Part shown: piece after piece, positions 7,423 through 16,774 of the stretch | How the letters are laid out: each line of letters begins with the position of its first letter | Numbering within the stretch: the stretch's first letter is position 1 | Assembly (NCBI GenBank): GCA_964292325.1 | Contig: CAXYVG010000038.1 | Location: 1 to 32,574 of the forward strand | Length of the DNA: 32,574 bases | Reading direction: 5' to 3' | Source: CTSoil-075 sp964292325 | GTDB taxonomy: Bacteria; Bacillota; Negativicutes; DSM-13327 | Notes under the pieces: model-generated | The model's input: only the letters and a program-made list of their open reading frames with translations | Told to the model about the DNA's origin: nothing | The model's database searches: none | Program-made: the position numbers and the translations under genes

Positions 7423-8175
7423 TTACTTAAATTTTATCACTGGTGATGAAAAATTAAGATCAACATATTCAACCATCATCTTTTTCTCACCAAATTCATG
7501 CAATACCTCATTTGTTAATTTCGCTTTTTGCGGTAATTCCTCATAATTACCTAAACGAATATGCACCGAATGGGCAGTATATGCACTAATTTGCTCTGGT
7601 ACCTTCAGATTAATTTCAGATAATTGATTTAGAGAAGTTTCATCTAGCAATGACAAATAATTTACAATATTTGCAATTACCGGATTTTGAATTTTATCAC
7701 CAACATACTCCGTATCTAGCCTTATACCAGTAATCATTGGTACATTGATTTGCTTAATATTTTTTAAAACAGCCAATACTACCCCTTCCTTATCAAGCTC
7801 TATAAATCCATAACTACTAGCAATATAAGCCACCGGCTTACGCTCTGTTATATGAATCATAAGGGTTGTAGGAAAGTGTCTTGCTACATCGACTTCAGCA
7901 ATTCTTAAATCACTTTGTAAGCGCATTTTTATCGTATCCGTATTTAAACTAAAGATGTTGATCGGCTGTGGAATATCAGCAATTCGGTATATATCTTCAA
8001 CCAATATATACTTATTGCCTTCCACTACCACTGCTCCTACCGTAAAATAAGAAGATTTAATAAATAATAGTCCAGCAATCAACAAGGCAAGAGCCAAGAA
8101 TAGTCCAATAAACCCCTTAGTGGATATAGACGGTTTATCTTTAGGTGTATATTGAAATGGTTCCAGACTGATCAC
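7423..8175 (-). CDS. ftsQ: Cell division protein FtsQ/DivIB
   Basis: Bitopic divisome scaffold that binds FtsL and FtsB/DivIC and controls the FtsW-FtsI synthase. A short cytoplasmic tail precedes one membrane segment (~20-42, KGFIGLFLALALLIAGLLF). The POTRA domain begins YFTVGAVVVEGNKYILVEDIYRIADI, and the FtsQ/DivIB beta domain follows, with HITERKPVAYIASSYGFIELDKEG. The GTG at 8175 has AGGGAGTG about 7 bases upstream. It has its own promoter and follows a terminator after ddl. Its expected partner gene ftsL would normally lie before the PBP at the cluster head, which is missing here. Confidence 0.93.
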   Translation of the reverse strand: MISLEPFQYTPKDKPSISTKGFIGLFLALALLIAGLLFIKSSYFTVGAVVVEGNKYILVEDIYRIADIPQPINIFSLNTDTIKMRLQSDLRIAEVDVARHFPTTLMIHITERKPVAYIASSYGFIELDKEGVVLAVLKNIKQINVPMITGIRLDTEYVGDKIQNPVIANIVNYLSLLDETSLNQLSEINLKVPEQISAYTAHSVHIRLGNYEELPQKAKLTNEVLHEFGEKKMMVEYVDLNFSSPVIKFK

Positions 8176-8216
8176 GCAATCACTCCCTGAATCTAGTAAA
8201 TAAAACTATAAGATTA

Positions 8217-8246
8217 ATCATACAACAAATATAGCCCTATATACAA
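8217..8246 (-). promoter_or_regulatory. SigA-type promoter of ftsQ
   Basis: The minus strand reads TTGTAT (rc 8241-8246), 18 bases, then TATGAT (rc 8217-8222), about 40 bp before the ftsQ GTG and just past the ddl terminator. It would drive ftsQ-DUF881-sbp and perhaps ftsAZ. Confidence 0.5.
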
Positions 8247-8248
8247 TA

Positions 8249-8281
8249 GAAAAATTAGACAGCATCCATTGATGCTGTCTA
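8249..8281 (-). terminator. Intrinsic terminator after ddl
   Basis: Perfect hairpin TAGACAGCATC (8256-8266), loop CATT, GATGCTGTCTA (8271-8281). On the minus strand it is followed by AATTTTTC. It lies 42 bases below the ddl stop. Confidence 0.8.
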
Positions 8282-8322
8282 GAGCTCCGTAAAATGCCAA
8301 CAAAATTAAAGAATTTTTATTA

Positions 8323-9249
8323 TCATTCTACCATATGCAATAAACGCTCACATAAATCAGCAAATGCTATTCCAGCCGCAGCCGCAGCTTTAGGTACTAA
8401 ACTTGTTGCAGTCATACCCGGTATCGTATTTACCTCAAGTACATAAGGATTATTATCTTTATCAAGCATAAAATCTACTCTAGCAATGCCACAGCATCCA
8501 AGTTTGGCAAACGCTTCTACCGCAACTTGTTGCATGATAGTAGCTACACTTTCAGGCAACCTCGCTGGTACAATATACTCGGTAGCACCTTTCGTATATT
8601 TGGAATGATAATCATACCGTCCTGAATTCGGTACGATCTCAACGATAGGCAAAGCCTCTGGCGCATCACTACCCCAAACAGCTACCGTAAATTCTCTACC
8701 CGTTATAAATTCTTCAACCAAAATCGTATCACTATACATAAAGGCCTGATCAATTGCTTGTGACAAATCACTACTTTTCTCAACAATCACTACGCCAATA
8801 CTTGATCCTTGCGATGCAGATTTTACAACTACTGGGATCGTATATTCGGCTATTATTTCTGCCACTAAATCACGCTTTCTATCGGCTTTGGCAAACAGAC
8901 AGGAACGTGGCGTTGGAATATTGGCTGATAAAAAAATTCGTTTCGATATTCCTTTATCCATTGCCATTGCACTAGCCAATACCCCTGATCCGGTATAGGG
9001 AATACCTAACAGTTCGAGGGCTCCTTGCATCATTCCATCTTCACCATATAAACCATGAATGGCATTAAAAACAATGTCGATGTTGGCTTCTTTTAATTGT
9101 TCGACAAATCGTGCAGGTTCAAGATCAATCCCTACTGCATGATATCCTTTGTCTTGAAGAGCTGCTAAAATTGCTGCCCCAGTATTTAGAGAAACCTCTC
9201 TCTCTTTCGATGGTCCCCCCATTACCACTGCGACTTTTTTCTCTTTCAC
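8323..9249 (-). CDS. ddl: D-alanine--D-alanine ligase
   Basis: Cytoplasmic ATP-grasp enzyme making the D-Ala-D-Ala dipeptide that MurF adds to the wall precursor. The N-terminal motif is VAVVMGGPSKEREVSLNTG. The HGLYGEDGMMQGALELLGIPYTGSG signature is at residues ~65-90. The ATP-grasp core has VVVKSASQGSSIGV and ILVEEFITGREFTV. The Mg/ATP site is ARVDFMLDKDNNPYVLEVNTIPGMT near the C-terminus. Length 308 aa is normal. It starts 12 bp below murA. Its position inside the dcw cluster, where many Firmicutes carry murB, links dipeptide supply to precursor synthesis. Confidence 0.97.
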   Translation of the reverse strand: MKEKKVAVVMGGPSKEREVSLNTGAAILAALQDKGYHAVGIDLEPARFVEQLKEANIDIVFNAIHGLYGEDGMMQGALELLGIPYTGSGVLASAMAMDKGISKRIFLSANIPTPRSCLFAKADRKRDLVAEIIAEYTIPVVVKSASQGSSIGVVIVEKSSDLSQAIDQAFMYSDTILVEEFITGREFTVAVWGSDAPEALPIVEIVPNSGRYDYHSKYTKGATEYIVPARLPESVATIMQQVAVEAFAKLGCCGIARVDFMLDKDNNPYVLEVNTIPGMTATSLVPKAAAAAGIAFADLCERLLHMVE

Positions 9250-9261
9250 AGTATAATCCTC

Positions 9262-10518
9262 CTAGTCCTCCATTTTGTTTCGCGAAATATTAGCACCTAA
9301 ACTTTGTAGTTTTTCTTCTAATCTTTCATAACCTCGATCAATATGATATACATTTTCTATTTCCGAAATGCCTTCTGCCGCTAAAGCTGCAAGCACTAAT
9401 GCTCCACCAGCCCTTAGGTCAGTTGCAGCAACAATGGCTCCTGTTAGTTTAGACATACCACGAATAATGGCAGTACGACCTTCCACTTTAATTTTAGCCC
9501 CCATACGTATCAGTTCATTGACATGCTTAAAACGATTTTCAAAGATAGTTTCTGTTATAATACTGGTACCGTTAGCGATCGCAAGTAACGATAACATCGG
9601 TGCCTGCAAATCTGTTGGAAAACCAGGAAAAGGTAGCGTCTTAATATCAACACCCCGTAACTCACTTGCTTTGATGCGAACGCACCGATTGCCAATACTA
9701 ATACGTGCACCAACATCCTGTAATTTATCAATTACTGAAAACAGCTGTTCTGCTAACACATTTTCGACTACAAGGTCACCACGCGTAATGGCTCCTGCAA
9801 TCAGAAAGGTGCCAGCCTGAATACGATCTGCCATAACAGTATGCTCAGCAGGTACAAGCTTATTACTACCATAAATCTGAATGGTATCCGTACCTGCCCC
9901 TGCAATATCAGCTCCCATTTTATTTAAAAACGTTTGTAAATCAACGATCTCAGGTTCACGAGCAGCATTTCGAATAATGGTTAAGCCGCTAGCTAGTACA
10001 GAAGCCATCATGGCATTTTCAGTGGCCCCAACACTCGGATAATCAAAATTGATTTCATCACCAATAAGCTGATCAGCACTTGCCTCAATAAAGCCAAAGC
10101 CTTCCGTTACGCGAGCCCCTATTTTCTCCAATGCCTTAACATGTAAATCAATGGGTCTTGGTCCAATGGCACAACCACCGGGATAAGACAACTTGACTTT
10201 ATGAAACTTACCTAATAACGGTCCCATTAGAAAAACAGAAGCTCGCATTTCTCGCATCAAATGCTCAGGTATGTCTACTTCTTTTATATTGGTTGTATCA
10301 ATCAGTAATGTACTATTTTCTCTAGTAATCTTCGCTCCTAGCAATGTTAAAATATCTTCCATTACAGTTATATCACGCAAATGAGGGATATCATGAATAA
10401 CACTTACACCAGAACACAATAACGTTGCAGCCATAATGGGCAAAATAGCATTTTTAGCTCCGCTTACTCTAATTGTACCATTTAGTCGTACTTCTCCCCT
10501 GACGATAAATTTCTCCAT
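9262..10518 (-). CDS. murA: UDP-GlcNAc 1-carboxyvinyltransferase MurA
   Basis: First committed step of peptidoglycan synthesis: transfers enolpyruvate from PEP to UDP-GlcNAc in the cytoplasm. The N-terminal GEVRLNGTIRVSGAKNAILPI carries the catalytic Lys-Asn pair. The loop SYPGGCAIGPRPIDLH places the fosfomycin-target Cys at residue 116. FPTDLQAPMLSLLA and IENVYHIDRGYERLEEKL are in their usual C-terminal places. 418 aa is normal. A strong AGGAGGGG precedes the ATG. The next pathway gene, murB, is not adjacent and does not occur in the window. Confidence 0.97.
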   Translation of the reverse strand: MEKFIVRGEVRLNGTIRVSGAKNAILPIMAATLLCSGVSVIHDIPHLRDITVMEDILTLLGAKITRENSTLLIDTTNIKEVDIPEHLMREMRASVFLMGPLLGKFHKVKLSYPGGCAIGPRPIDLHVKALEKIGARVTEGFGFIEASADQLIGDEINFDYPSVGATENAMMASVLASGLTIIRNAAREPEIVDLQTFLNKMGADIAGAGTDTIQIYGSNKLVPAEHTVMADRIQAGTFLIAGAITRGDLVVENVLAEQLFSVIDKLQDVGARISIGNRCVRIKASELRGVDIKTLPFPGFPTDLQAPMLSLLAIANGTSIITETIFENRFKHVNELIRMGAKIKVEGRTAIIRGMSKLTGAIVAATDLRAGGALVLAALAAEGISEIENVYHIDRGYERLEEKLQSLGANISRNKMED

Positions 10519-10573
10519 CGTCTCCCCTCCTAGAAAAGTACAATCACCCTATAACACTCTCTTTATAAAAATA

Positions 10574-11956
10574 CTACTGGTTGTTCACTAATATTTCTAC
10601 AAGTTCTTCACCTGTAGCATAAATATTTCCCGCTCCCATAGTCATCACTAAATCACCTGGTTCAACAATTTCACTAAGATAACGAGCGATTTTATTTCGA
10701 TCAGGGATATAGATGGCTTGCATATTCGTTTGGCGCTGCACTTCTTCTTTCAAAAGTTCACCAGTAATGCCTGGAATAGGCTTCTCACCAGCCGCATATA
10801 CATCCGTCATAATTAGTAAATCAGTTGGCGAGAAAGCACGACCAAATTCCTCTCGCAAAAATTGAGTCCGTGAATAACGATGAGGTTGAAAGACACAAAT
10901 AAGTCTCTTCGGTTCTGTCTGACGTGCTGCCAATAAAGTCGTAGTAATTTCAGTAGGATGATGAGCATAATCATCAATAATCCAAACACCGTTAATACGT
11001 GCCTTTGTTTGAAAGCGACGCTTCGCTCCCTGAAAATAAGACAATCCCTCAACAATTTGGGCGAAAGTAAGACCAACCTGTAAACCAACAATCACACTAG
11101 CTAACGAATTCGCTACATTATGACGCCCAGGAACATTGAGTTTTACAGTACCTAACAACTCATTTTTATGGTAAAGGTCATATGTTGTAATAGCACCTGA
11201 CGTCTGAATGTTACGTGCTGTATAATCCGCATCATGATCAATGGCATATGAAATATAAGGCCGTTCTATACTAGAAATTAAATTACGAATATGATGATTA
11301 TCAAAACATAAAATAGCTACCCCTGTATCGACCGGTAATTTATGTAAAAACTTTTTGAAGGTATGCAAAATATTGTCCATCGTTTTATAAAAATCCATAT
11401 GATCATTTTCAATATTCGTAACAACAGCAATATGAGGAGAAAATTTCAAAAAGGACCCATCACTCTCATCAGCCTCAGCTACTAAATACTTACTAGCTCC
11501 AAGCTTTGCATTACCTTTTAAATAATCCACCTCACCGCCAATAATGACGGTCGGATCGACCCCTGCATGTTCAAGCATAACAGCAATCATAGAGGTAGTA
11601 GTCGTCTTACCATGAGCGCCTGCTACAGCAATCCCGTGATATTTTTCCATTAAATATGCAATGATATCAGCACGATGAAAAACAGGAATACCAGTATCCC
11701 GTGCCTGTTTTACTTCTGGATTGGTATCGGAAGAAATGGCAGTCGATACAACAATTGCCTCAACACCATCAACATGTTGACTATCATGTCCAATAAATAT
11801 AGTAGCTCCGAGTTTTTCTAATTTAGTGGTTGTTTCAGATATAGTAAGATCAGAGCCACTTACAGTATACCCCATCTCCAATAACACTTTTGCAATTGCA
11901 CTCATGCCAGCACCACCTATGCCAACAAAGTGAATCTTTTTAATATTTTTCAGCAA
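10574..11956 (-). CDS. murC: UDP-N-acetylmuramate--L-alanine ligase MurC
   Basis: ATP-dependent ligase adding L-Ala to UDP-MurNAc. The Rossmann-like N-domain begins KIHFVGIGGAGMSAIAKVL. The P-loop of the central domain is AGAHGKTTTT (Lys117). The Mur-ligase signatures ESDGSFLKFSPHIAVVTNIENDHMDFY and DDYAHHPTEI follow, the latter typical of MurC. 460 aa is normal. It lies between murG and murA, separated from murG by 209 bp that hold a structured repeat (12095-12157). Confidence 0.97.
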   Translation of the reverse strand: MLKNIKKIHFVGIGGAGMSAIAKVLLEMGYTVSGSDLTISETTTKLEKLGATIFIGHDSQHVDGVEAIVVSTAISSDTNPEVKQARDTGIPVFHRADIIAYLMEKYHGIAVAGAHGKTTTTSMIAVMLEHAGVDPTVIIGGEVDYLKGNAKLGASKYLVAEADESDGSFLKFSPHIAVVTNIENDHMDFYKTMDNILHTFKKFLHKLPVDTGVAILCFDNHHIRNLISSIERPYISYAIDHDADYTARNIQTSGAITTYDLYHKNELLGTVKLNVPGRHNVANSLASVIVGLQVGLTFAQIVEGLSYFQGAKRRFQTKARINGVWIIDDYAHHPTEITTTLLAARQTEPKRLICVFQPHRYSRTQFLREEFGRAFSPTDLLIMTDVYAAGEKPIPGITGELLKEEVQRQTNMQAIYIPDRNKIARYLSEIVEPGDLVMTMGAGNIYATGEELVEILVNNQ

Positions 11957-12094
11957 AAATTTTTCTCCCCTTTCTTGCCACCCCTTTTACCAATCTGCTC
12001 TTATGTGTGTTTTATTGTATGCAGTGATTCCAAGGAGTGTTACAACATTGCTTTATTTTACGGAACCATAAAGTATAACATTTCTTGCTTCCAA

Positions 12095-12157
12095 ATAAGA
12101 ACGACTAAGGCTTCGACCGTCGTCTGAGGACTTGGTCGAAACCAAGTCTTTTCTTAT
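12095..12157. repeat. Structured repeat, copy B (after murG)
   Basis: Nested inverted repeat: outer ATAAGAA (12095-12101) / TTCTTAT (12151-12157), then GACTAAGGCTTCGACC (12103-12118) / GGTCGAAACCAAGTC (12134-12148). On the minus strand an alternative 8-bp hairpin with a TTCG tetraloop can form (12129-12148). It shares its end motifs with the copy at 31528-31580 and begins within about 10-20 bases of the murG stop. Confidence 0.6.
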
Positions 12158-12165
12158 CTTGTACT

Positions 12166-13275
12166 TCATCTACTAATAGTAAGAGCCATGTCCGCAATAC
12201 TATGCGCAGCCTCTGGACGACCTATTTTTTTACTAGCAACCGCCATAGCAGCTAACCGCTCTGGATTATTGACTAGCTCATTGATTACTTCAATCAATCT
12301 AGCTCCATTTAGTTCGGCATCACGAATCACTTCAGCAGCCCCTTGCTTTTCCATTACTCTAGCATTGAACTCCTGGTGATTTTCAGCAGCAAACGGGTAA
12401 GGAACTAAAATAGACGCAATTCCCCGAGCTGTTAATTCAGCTAGTCCAATCGCACCTGCTCTAAATACTGCAATATCAGCTACAGCTAACGCTTGAGGCA
12501 TATTATATAAATAAGGTTTGATGATAATATTGCCAGCCTTAGTTATATCTATACAAGATTGCTTAAGATTTCCAACTATGTCATTATACTCGCTTTGTCC
12601 AGTAACATGCAAGAGTTGTATATCCTTTCTTCCAGCAAAATGCCGATGAACTTCTATCATCGCCCGATTAATACTACGGGCCCCTCTACTACCACCAGAT
12701 ATCAAAATAGTTCGTTTATCCGGATCAAGACCTAGAGCAAGAATACCCTCTTCCCTAGTAGCGGTCATTACTTCTTGGCGTATCGGATTTCCACTGACAA
12801 ATACCTTATTTTGATCCGCAAAGAATGTACTTGCCTCTTCATACCCTACTGCTATTTTATTAACAAATCGCGATAAAATTTTATTAGTAATACCAGGAAT
12901 TACATTTTGTTCTTGAATCATCGTAGGAACTTTCAGGAGACTAGCGGCCAATAAAACAGGTCCACATACATACCCTCCTGTTCCAATGACAATATCCGGT
13001 TTAAACTTACGAATAATCCGCCTCGACTTCCATACACTTCCAACCGTTTTTGTAATCGTATGGACATTTTTCATTGATAGACGTCGTTCAAAACCACGCA
13101 CCTCAATCGTCTGAAAGGCAAAACCTTCTTTTGGAATAATATCAGCTTCTAGTCCATGCTCAGTGCCAATAAATAACACTTCACAATCTTTCACCTGTTG
13201 CTGTATTGCTTTAAGTATCGTAATAGCGGGGTAAATGTGTCCACCTGTTCCCCCGCCGGACATGATAATGCGCAT
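12166..13275 (-). CDS. murG: MurG, lipid II-forming GlcNAc transferase
   Basis: Membrane-associated GT28 glycosyltransferase that adds GlcNAc to lipid I at the cytoplasmic face, giving lipid II. The N-terminal glycine loop is MSGGGTGGHIYPA (His13). FKPDIVIGTGGYVCGPVLLAA and IPTMIQEQN-like VPTMIQEQNVIPGITNK follow. The C-terminal donor domain has ILISGGSRGARSINR, VFRAGAIGLAELTARGIASILVPYPFAAENHQ. 369 aa is normal. It lies 24 bp below ftsW, whose product polymerises lipid II after flipping. Confidence 0.97.
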   Translation of the reverse strand: MRIIMSGGGTGGHIYPAITILKAIQQQVKDCEVLFIGTEHGLEADIIPKEGFAFQTIEVRGFERRLSMKNVHTITKTVGSVWKSRRIIRKFKPDIVIGTGGYVCGPVLLAASLLKVPTMIQEQNVIPGITNKILSRFVNKIAVGYEEASTFFADQNKVFVSGNPIRQEVMTATREEGILALGLDPDKRTILISGGSRGARSINRAMIEVHRHFAGRKDIQLLHVTGQSEYNDIVGNLKQSCIDITKAGNIIIKPYLYNMPQALAVADIAVFRAGAIGLAELTARGIASILVPYPFAAENHQEFNARVMEKQGAAEVIRDAELNGARLIEVINELVNNPERLAAMAVASKKIGRPEAAHSIADMALTISR

Positions 13276-13299
13276 CTGACAGTTACCCCCTTCCTATAT

Positions 13300-14406
13300 T
13301 CATTCATTATGATTGATATATCTTGATATATTTAGTAAAATACCGACTCCAGCTAACATAAAAATCAGTGCCGAACCACCAAAACTAATAAAAGGTAATG
13401 GTATCCCAGTCACTGGCATAGAAGCAGTTACTACAGCAATATTCATCAGCGCTTGTATCATAATCATCGTAGTGAGACCAGCAGCTAATAGACTACCATA
13501 AATATCCGGTGCAGAAATTGCTATTTTATAACCACGCCAAGCAAATAGAAAAAATAATACAATGACGGTTATGGTACCGATAAATCCTAACTCTTCTCCC
13601 AAAATAGCAAAAATAAAATCCGTATGTGGTTCTGGTAAATATAAAAATTTTTCTCGACTGCGCCCAAGACCCACACCAAATAATCCTCCTGAGCCAAGAG
13701 CATAAAGCGATTGAATAATATGATACCCTGTATCTAAAGGATCAGCCCAAGGATTACTAAATGCCAACAATCGCTTCAGACGATAAGGTTCCAAAATGAT
13801 TGCAGCGATAATCCCCACTACACCAACAAGACCAAGAGATGTTAGATGCGATAATTTTGCCCCTGCAGTAAAAAGCAAAATAAAAATCGTTCCACCAATG
13901 GCCAAAGCCGTACCAAGATCAGGTTCTTTTAAAATCAAACCAAAAACTAATAATAAAACCAGAAGCTGCGGAACAAGGCCCTTTGTAAAATTAGTGATTT
14001 TTTCTTGCTGAGAAGCTAAACTAGCTGAGCAAAATAATACCATACTTAATTTTGCAATTTCTGATGGTTGTAAATATAAAGAACCAAATCCTAACCAACG
14101 CCTAGCACCATTGACCACTTTCCCTAGCCCTGGAACAAGTACCAAAATCAAAAGCACTATCGTGGCAATTAACACCGGCGTACCAAGTCTACGCCATACA
14201 TGATAATCAACATTAAGCGTGAAGAACATTGCTGTAATTCCAAGTGCAACCCAAATAATTTGGCGTTTTAAAAAATAGTAACTGTCATTAAAGTTAACAT
14301 AGGCTGAGACCGCGCTTGAACTATATACCATTACAACACCAATACTGAGCAATGCAATAATAGTAAAGAAAATACTCATATCCAGCGACTTAGGTCTTAC
14401 CGCCAA
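13300..14406 (-). CDS. ftsW: FtsW/SpoVE-type SEDS peptidoglycan polymerase
   Basis: Polytopic SEDS glycosyltransferase that polymerises lipid II together with a class B PBP. About ten hydrophobic segments are visible. Signatures: VVNGARRWLGFGSLYLQPSEIAKL in the first half, the KEPDLGTALAI loop with the catalytic-region Asp, and GLGRSREKFLYLPEPHTDFIFAILGEELGF and TGIPLPFISFGGSAL at the end. The start is a TTG at 14406 close behind GGGAGGGAG. 368 aa is normal. It could be the only division SEDS or a SpoVE-like sporulation protein; sequence alone does not separate them. Its expected PBP partner at the cluster head is truncated. Confidence 0.95.
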   Translation of the reverse strand: MAVRPKSLDMSIFFTIIALLSIGVVMVYSSSAVSAYVNFNDSYYFLKRQIIWVALGITAMFFTLNVDYHVWRRLGTPVLIATIVLLILVLVPGLGKVVNGARRWLGFGSLYLQPSEIAKLSMVLFCSASLASQQEKITNFTKGLVPQLLVLLLVFGLILKEPDLGTALAIGGTIFILLFTAGAKLSHLTSLGLVGVVGIIAAIILEPYRLKRLLAFSNPWADPLDTGYHIIQSLYALGSGGLFGVGLGRSREKFLYLPEPHTDFIFAILGEELGFIGTITVIVLFFLFAWRGYKIAISAPDIYGSLLAAGLTTMIMIQALMNIAVVTASMPVTGIPLPFISFGGSALIFMLAGVGILLNISRYINHNE

Positions 14407-14424
14407 AGTAACTCCCTCCCAACA

Positions 14425-15780
14425 TTACAATTGGTTTACTAACCTTTTAAACACTGTCCCACGTTCTTCGTAACTAGTAAACATATCATAACTAGCGCAA
14501 GCGGGAGATAGTAATACCACTTGCGGACTAGTAGCCAACTGATGAGCTAGTTTGACAGCATCCTCTAAGCTAGCTACCTCATGAATATTACAGATGTCAT
14601 GTTCATGAGCTGCCGCTTTAAAACGAGCCGCTGCCTCACCGAGTAAAATGAAGTGATCCACTCGCTCTTTAATGAGTTGCATAAAACTCGTTAAATCCGT
14701 ATTTTTATCCCGCCCACCAGCAATCAAAATGATATTTTTAGGAAAAGACTCTAAGGCCTTAATCGATGACTCTGGATTAGTAGCTTTTGAATCATTATAG
14801 TAGGTAACATCATGGATGGTTTTCACCATTTCAATGCGATGCTCAACTCCTGTAAATTCACGTACAGTTGCTACAATATTACCTAGTGGTACGTTAGCTA
14901 AAAAGGCAATCGCACAAGCAGCCAATACATTTTCAAGATTATGCCCACCTCTTAGTTGTATCTGATCGGTGGCACATACCTTTATAGTCTCTCCATTCCA
15001 CGCGATTGTAATGTTACCATCTTTTATAAATATTCCAGATTTCAGTTCACTTTGGCGACTGAAAAAGAATACCTGAGACGTAGCCTTACTCTCCATTGCT
15101 CGCACAATCGCATCATCGTAATTGAGTACAACATAATCATCTTGCGTTTGATTTGCAAATATCCGTTCTTTCATCTCAATATATGTTTCCATAGAACGAT
15201 GCCGATCTAAATGGTCAGGCGTAATATTTAAAATGGCAGCAATATGAGCATGAAAGTCAATACTCCCTTCTAATTGAAAACTAGATATCTCTGCCACTAC
15301 TATACCCTGATCTGTAACTTCAGATACTTCTTTGGATAATGCCAAACCAATATTTCCACCAACTACCACATCGCGTTTCGTGCTTTTTAGCATTTCACCA
15401 AGAAGTGTAGTCGTAGTCGTTTTACCATTTGTTCCAGTAATCGCGAGCATTGGCGCAGAGCATAAGCGATATGCTACTTCAATTTCACTCATAACGGTGA
15501 TTCCTCGCTGCTGAGCAGCCTGAATGAGAGGAATATAGATCGATATACCCGGTGATACTACGACATAATCAATCCCAACTAGTAACTCTTCTTCTTGACT
15601 ACCTAATTTTACTACAATACCACGCTTCGCAATTGCATTAAAATCTGTATTTTTAAATAAGTTTGCTGGCTTTGCATCATTCAGTGTAACCGTAGCGCCA
15701 TGATTTTTTAATACTTCAGCAACTGCGTTTCCACTCACTCCTGCTCCTAATACCAATACTTTTTTATTTTCAAATGCCAT
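14425..15780 (-). CDS. murD: UDP-MurNAc-L-Ala--D-glutamate ligase MurD
   Basis: Adds D-Glu to UDP-MurNAc-L-Ala, using ATP, in the cytoplasm. The N-terminal VLVLGAGVSGNAVAEVL nucleotide fold is followed by VSPGIS, the P-loop AITGTNGKTTTT (Lys120), the carbamylated-Lys-region signature ITPDHLDRH and YNDSKATNPES typical of MurD. The C-terminal domain has LIAGGRDKNTD and VLLSPACASYDMF. 451 aa is normal. The gap to mraY is a single base, so the two genes are coupled. Confidence 0.97.
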   Translation of the reverse strand: MAFENKKVLVLGAGVSGNAVAEVLKNHGATVTLNDAKPANLFKNTDFNAIAKRGIVVKLGSQEEELLVGIDYVVVSPGISIYIPLIQAAQQRGITVMSEIEVAYRLCSAPMLAITGTNGKTTTTTLLGEMLKSTKRDVVVGGNIGLALSKEVSEVTDQGIVVAEISSFQLEGSIDFHAHIAAILNITPDHLDRHRSMETYIEMKERIFANQTQDDYVVLNYDDAIVRAMESKATSQVFFFSRQSELKSGIFIKDGNITIAWNGETIKVCATDQIQLRGGHNLENVLAACAIAFLANVPLGNIVATVREFTGVEHRIEMVKTIHDVTYYNDSKATNPESSIKALESFPKNIILIAGGRDKNTDLTSFMQLIKERVDHFILLGEAAARFKAAAHEHDICNIHEVASLEDAVKLAHQLATSPQVVLLSPACASYDMFTSYEERGTVFKRLVNQL

Positions 15781-15781
15781 G

Positions 15782-16756
15782 TTACATTCCTCCTACCCGA
15801 CTTATAGCCAAAATAATTAGTGCGATCGCGCTAAAGAGCACGCCAGTGAGCCAAAATACCGTCACGACTTTTACCTCAGACCAACCTGCTAGTTCAAAGT
15901 GATGATGTATAGGACTCATACGAAATACACGTTTACCTGTTAATTTAAATGAAATAACTTGTATAATAACGGATAATGCTTCGAGTACAAAAACACCGCC
16001 TACAATAATAAGAAGTAATTCTGTTTTGGTCATAACTGCCACAGCAGCAAGAGCCCCGCCCAAGGCCAATGAACCCGTATCCCCCATAAATACCTTAGCT
16101 GGATGCGCATTATATTTTAAAAACCCAAGACTGGCTCCCGCTAATGACACACAAAATATCGCTAAATGTGGTTTGGCAAAACTCATCGCAATCATCGTAT
16201 AGGCTAGAGCTGCCAACGTAGTTGTACCAGCCGCTAAACCATCAAGACCATCTGTTAGGTTTACCGCATTTGTTGTGCCAACTAACACTAAGAATATGAG
16301 CACATAGTAAAGCGGTCCTAGTTCAATCGTAGCATTTAGGAAAGGTACCCATAAATCAGTACCGCGCCCCATATACTGAGTCGCAATATATGCGAGTGCA
16401 ACCGCCATAATAATTTGCCCTACTAATTTTTGTTTCGCCTTAAGACCTAAGGAACGCTTAAGGACAACCTTAATAAAATCATCAATAAAACCGATTAAGC
16501 CATGGCCAAGCGTTACAAATAAGGCCAACCAAATCTCTAGATTACTACCACTATAAACCAAGACAGGTACCAGTAGTGCAACTAAAATAATAATTCCGCC
16601 CATAGTTGGGGTTCCCGCTTTTGCATAATGACTCTCAGGCCCATCCTGCCGAATGCTTTGACCAAATTTTAGTCGTCGAAGTGCAGGAATAATGAGGGGT
16701 CCAATCACTAACGCTACAACGAATGCCATCCCCGCGGCATACAACAATTCTTGCAT
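15782..16756 (-). CDS. mraY: MraY, phospho-MurNAc-pentapeptide transferase
   Basis: Integral membrane enzyme that moves phospho-MurNAc-pentapeptide onto undecaprenyl phosphate, giving lipid I. Ten hydrophobic segments alternate with conserved cytoplasmic loops: GTPTMGGIIIL, GFIDDFIKVVLKRSLGL (the DDxxK-like Asp pair), NLTDGLDGLAAG, VFMGDTGSLALGG and the late SPIHHHFELAGW histidine loop. 324 aa is normal. It lies between murF, which makes its substrate, and murD. Confidence 0.97.
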   Translation of the reverse strand: MQELLYAAGMAFVVALVIGPLIIPALRRLKFGQSIRQDGPESHYAKAGTPTMGGIIILVALLVPVLVYSGSNLEIWLALFVTLGHGLIGFIDDFIKVVLKRSLGLKAKQKLVGQIIMAVALAYIATQYMGRGTDLWVPFLNATIELGPLYYVLIFLVLVGTTNAVNLTDGLDGLAAGTTTLAALAYTMIAMSFAKPHLAIFCVSLAGASLGFLKYNAHPAKVFMGDTGSLALGGALAAVAVMTKTELLLIIVGGVFVLEALSVIIQVISFKLTGKRVFRMSPIHHHFELAGWSEVKVVTVFWLTGVLFSAIALIILAISRVGGM

Positions 16757-16774
16757 AATTAACCTCCCAGACTC

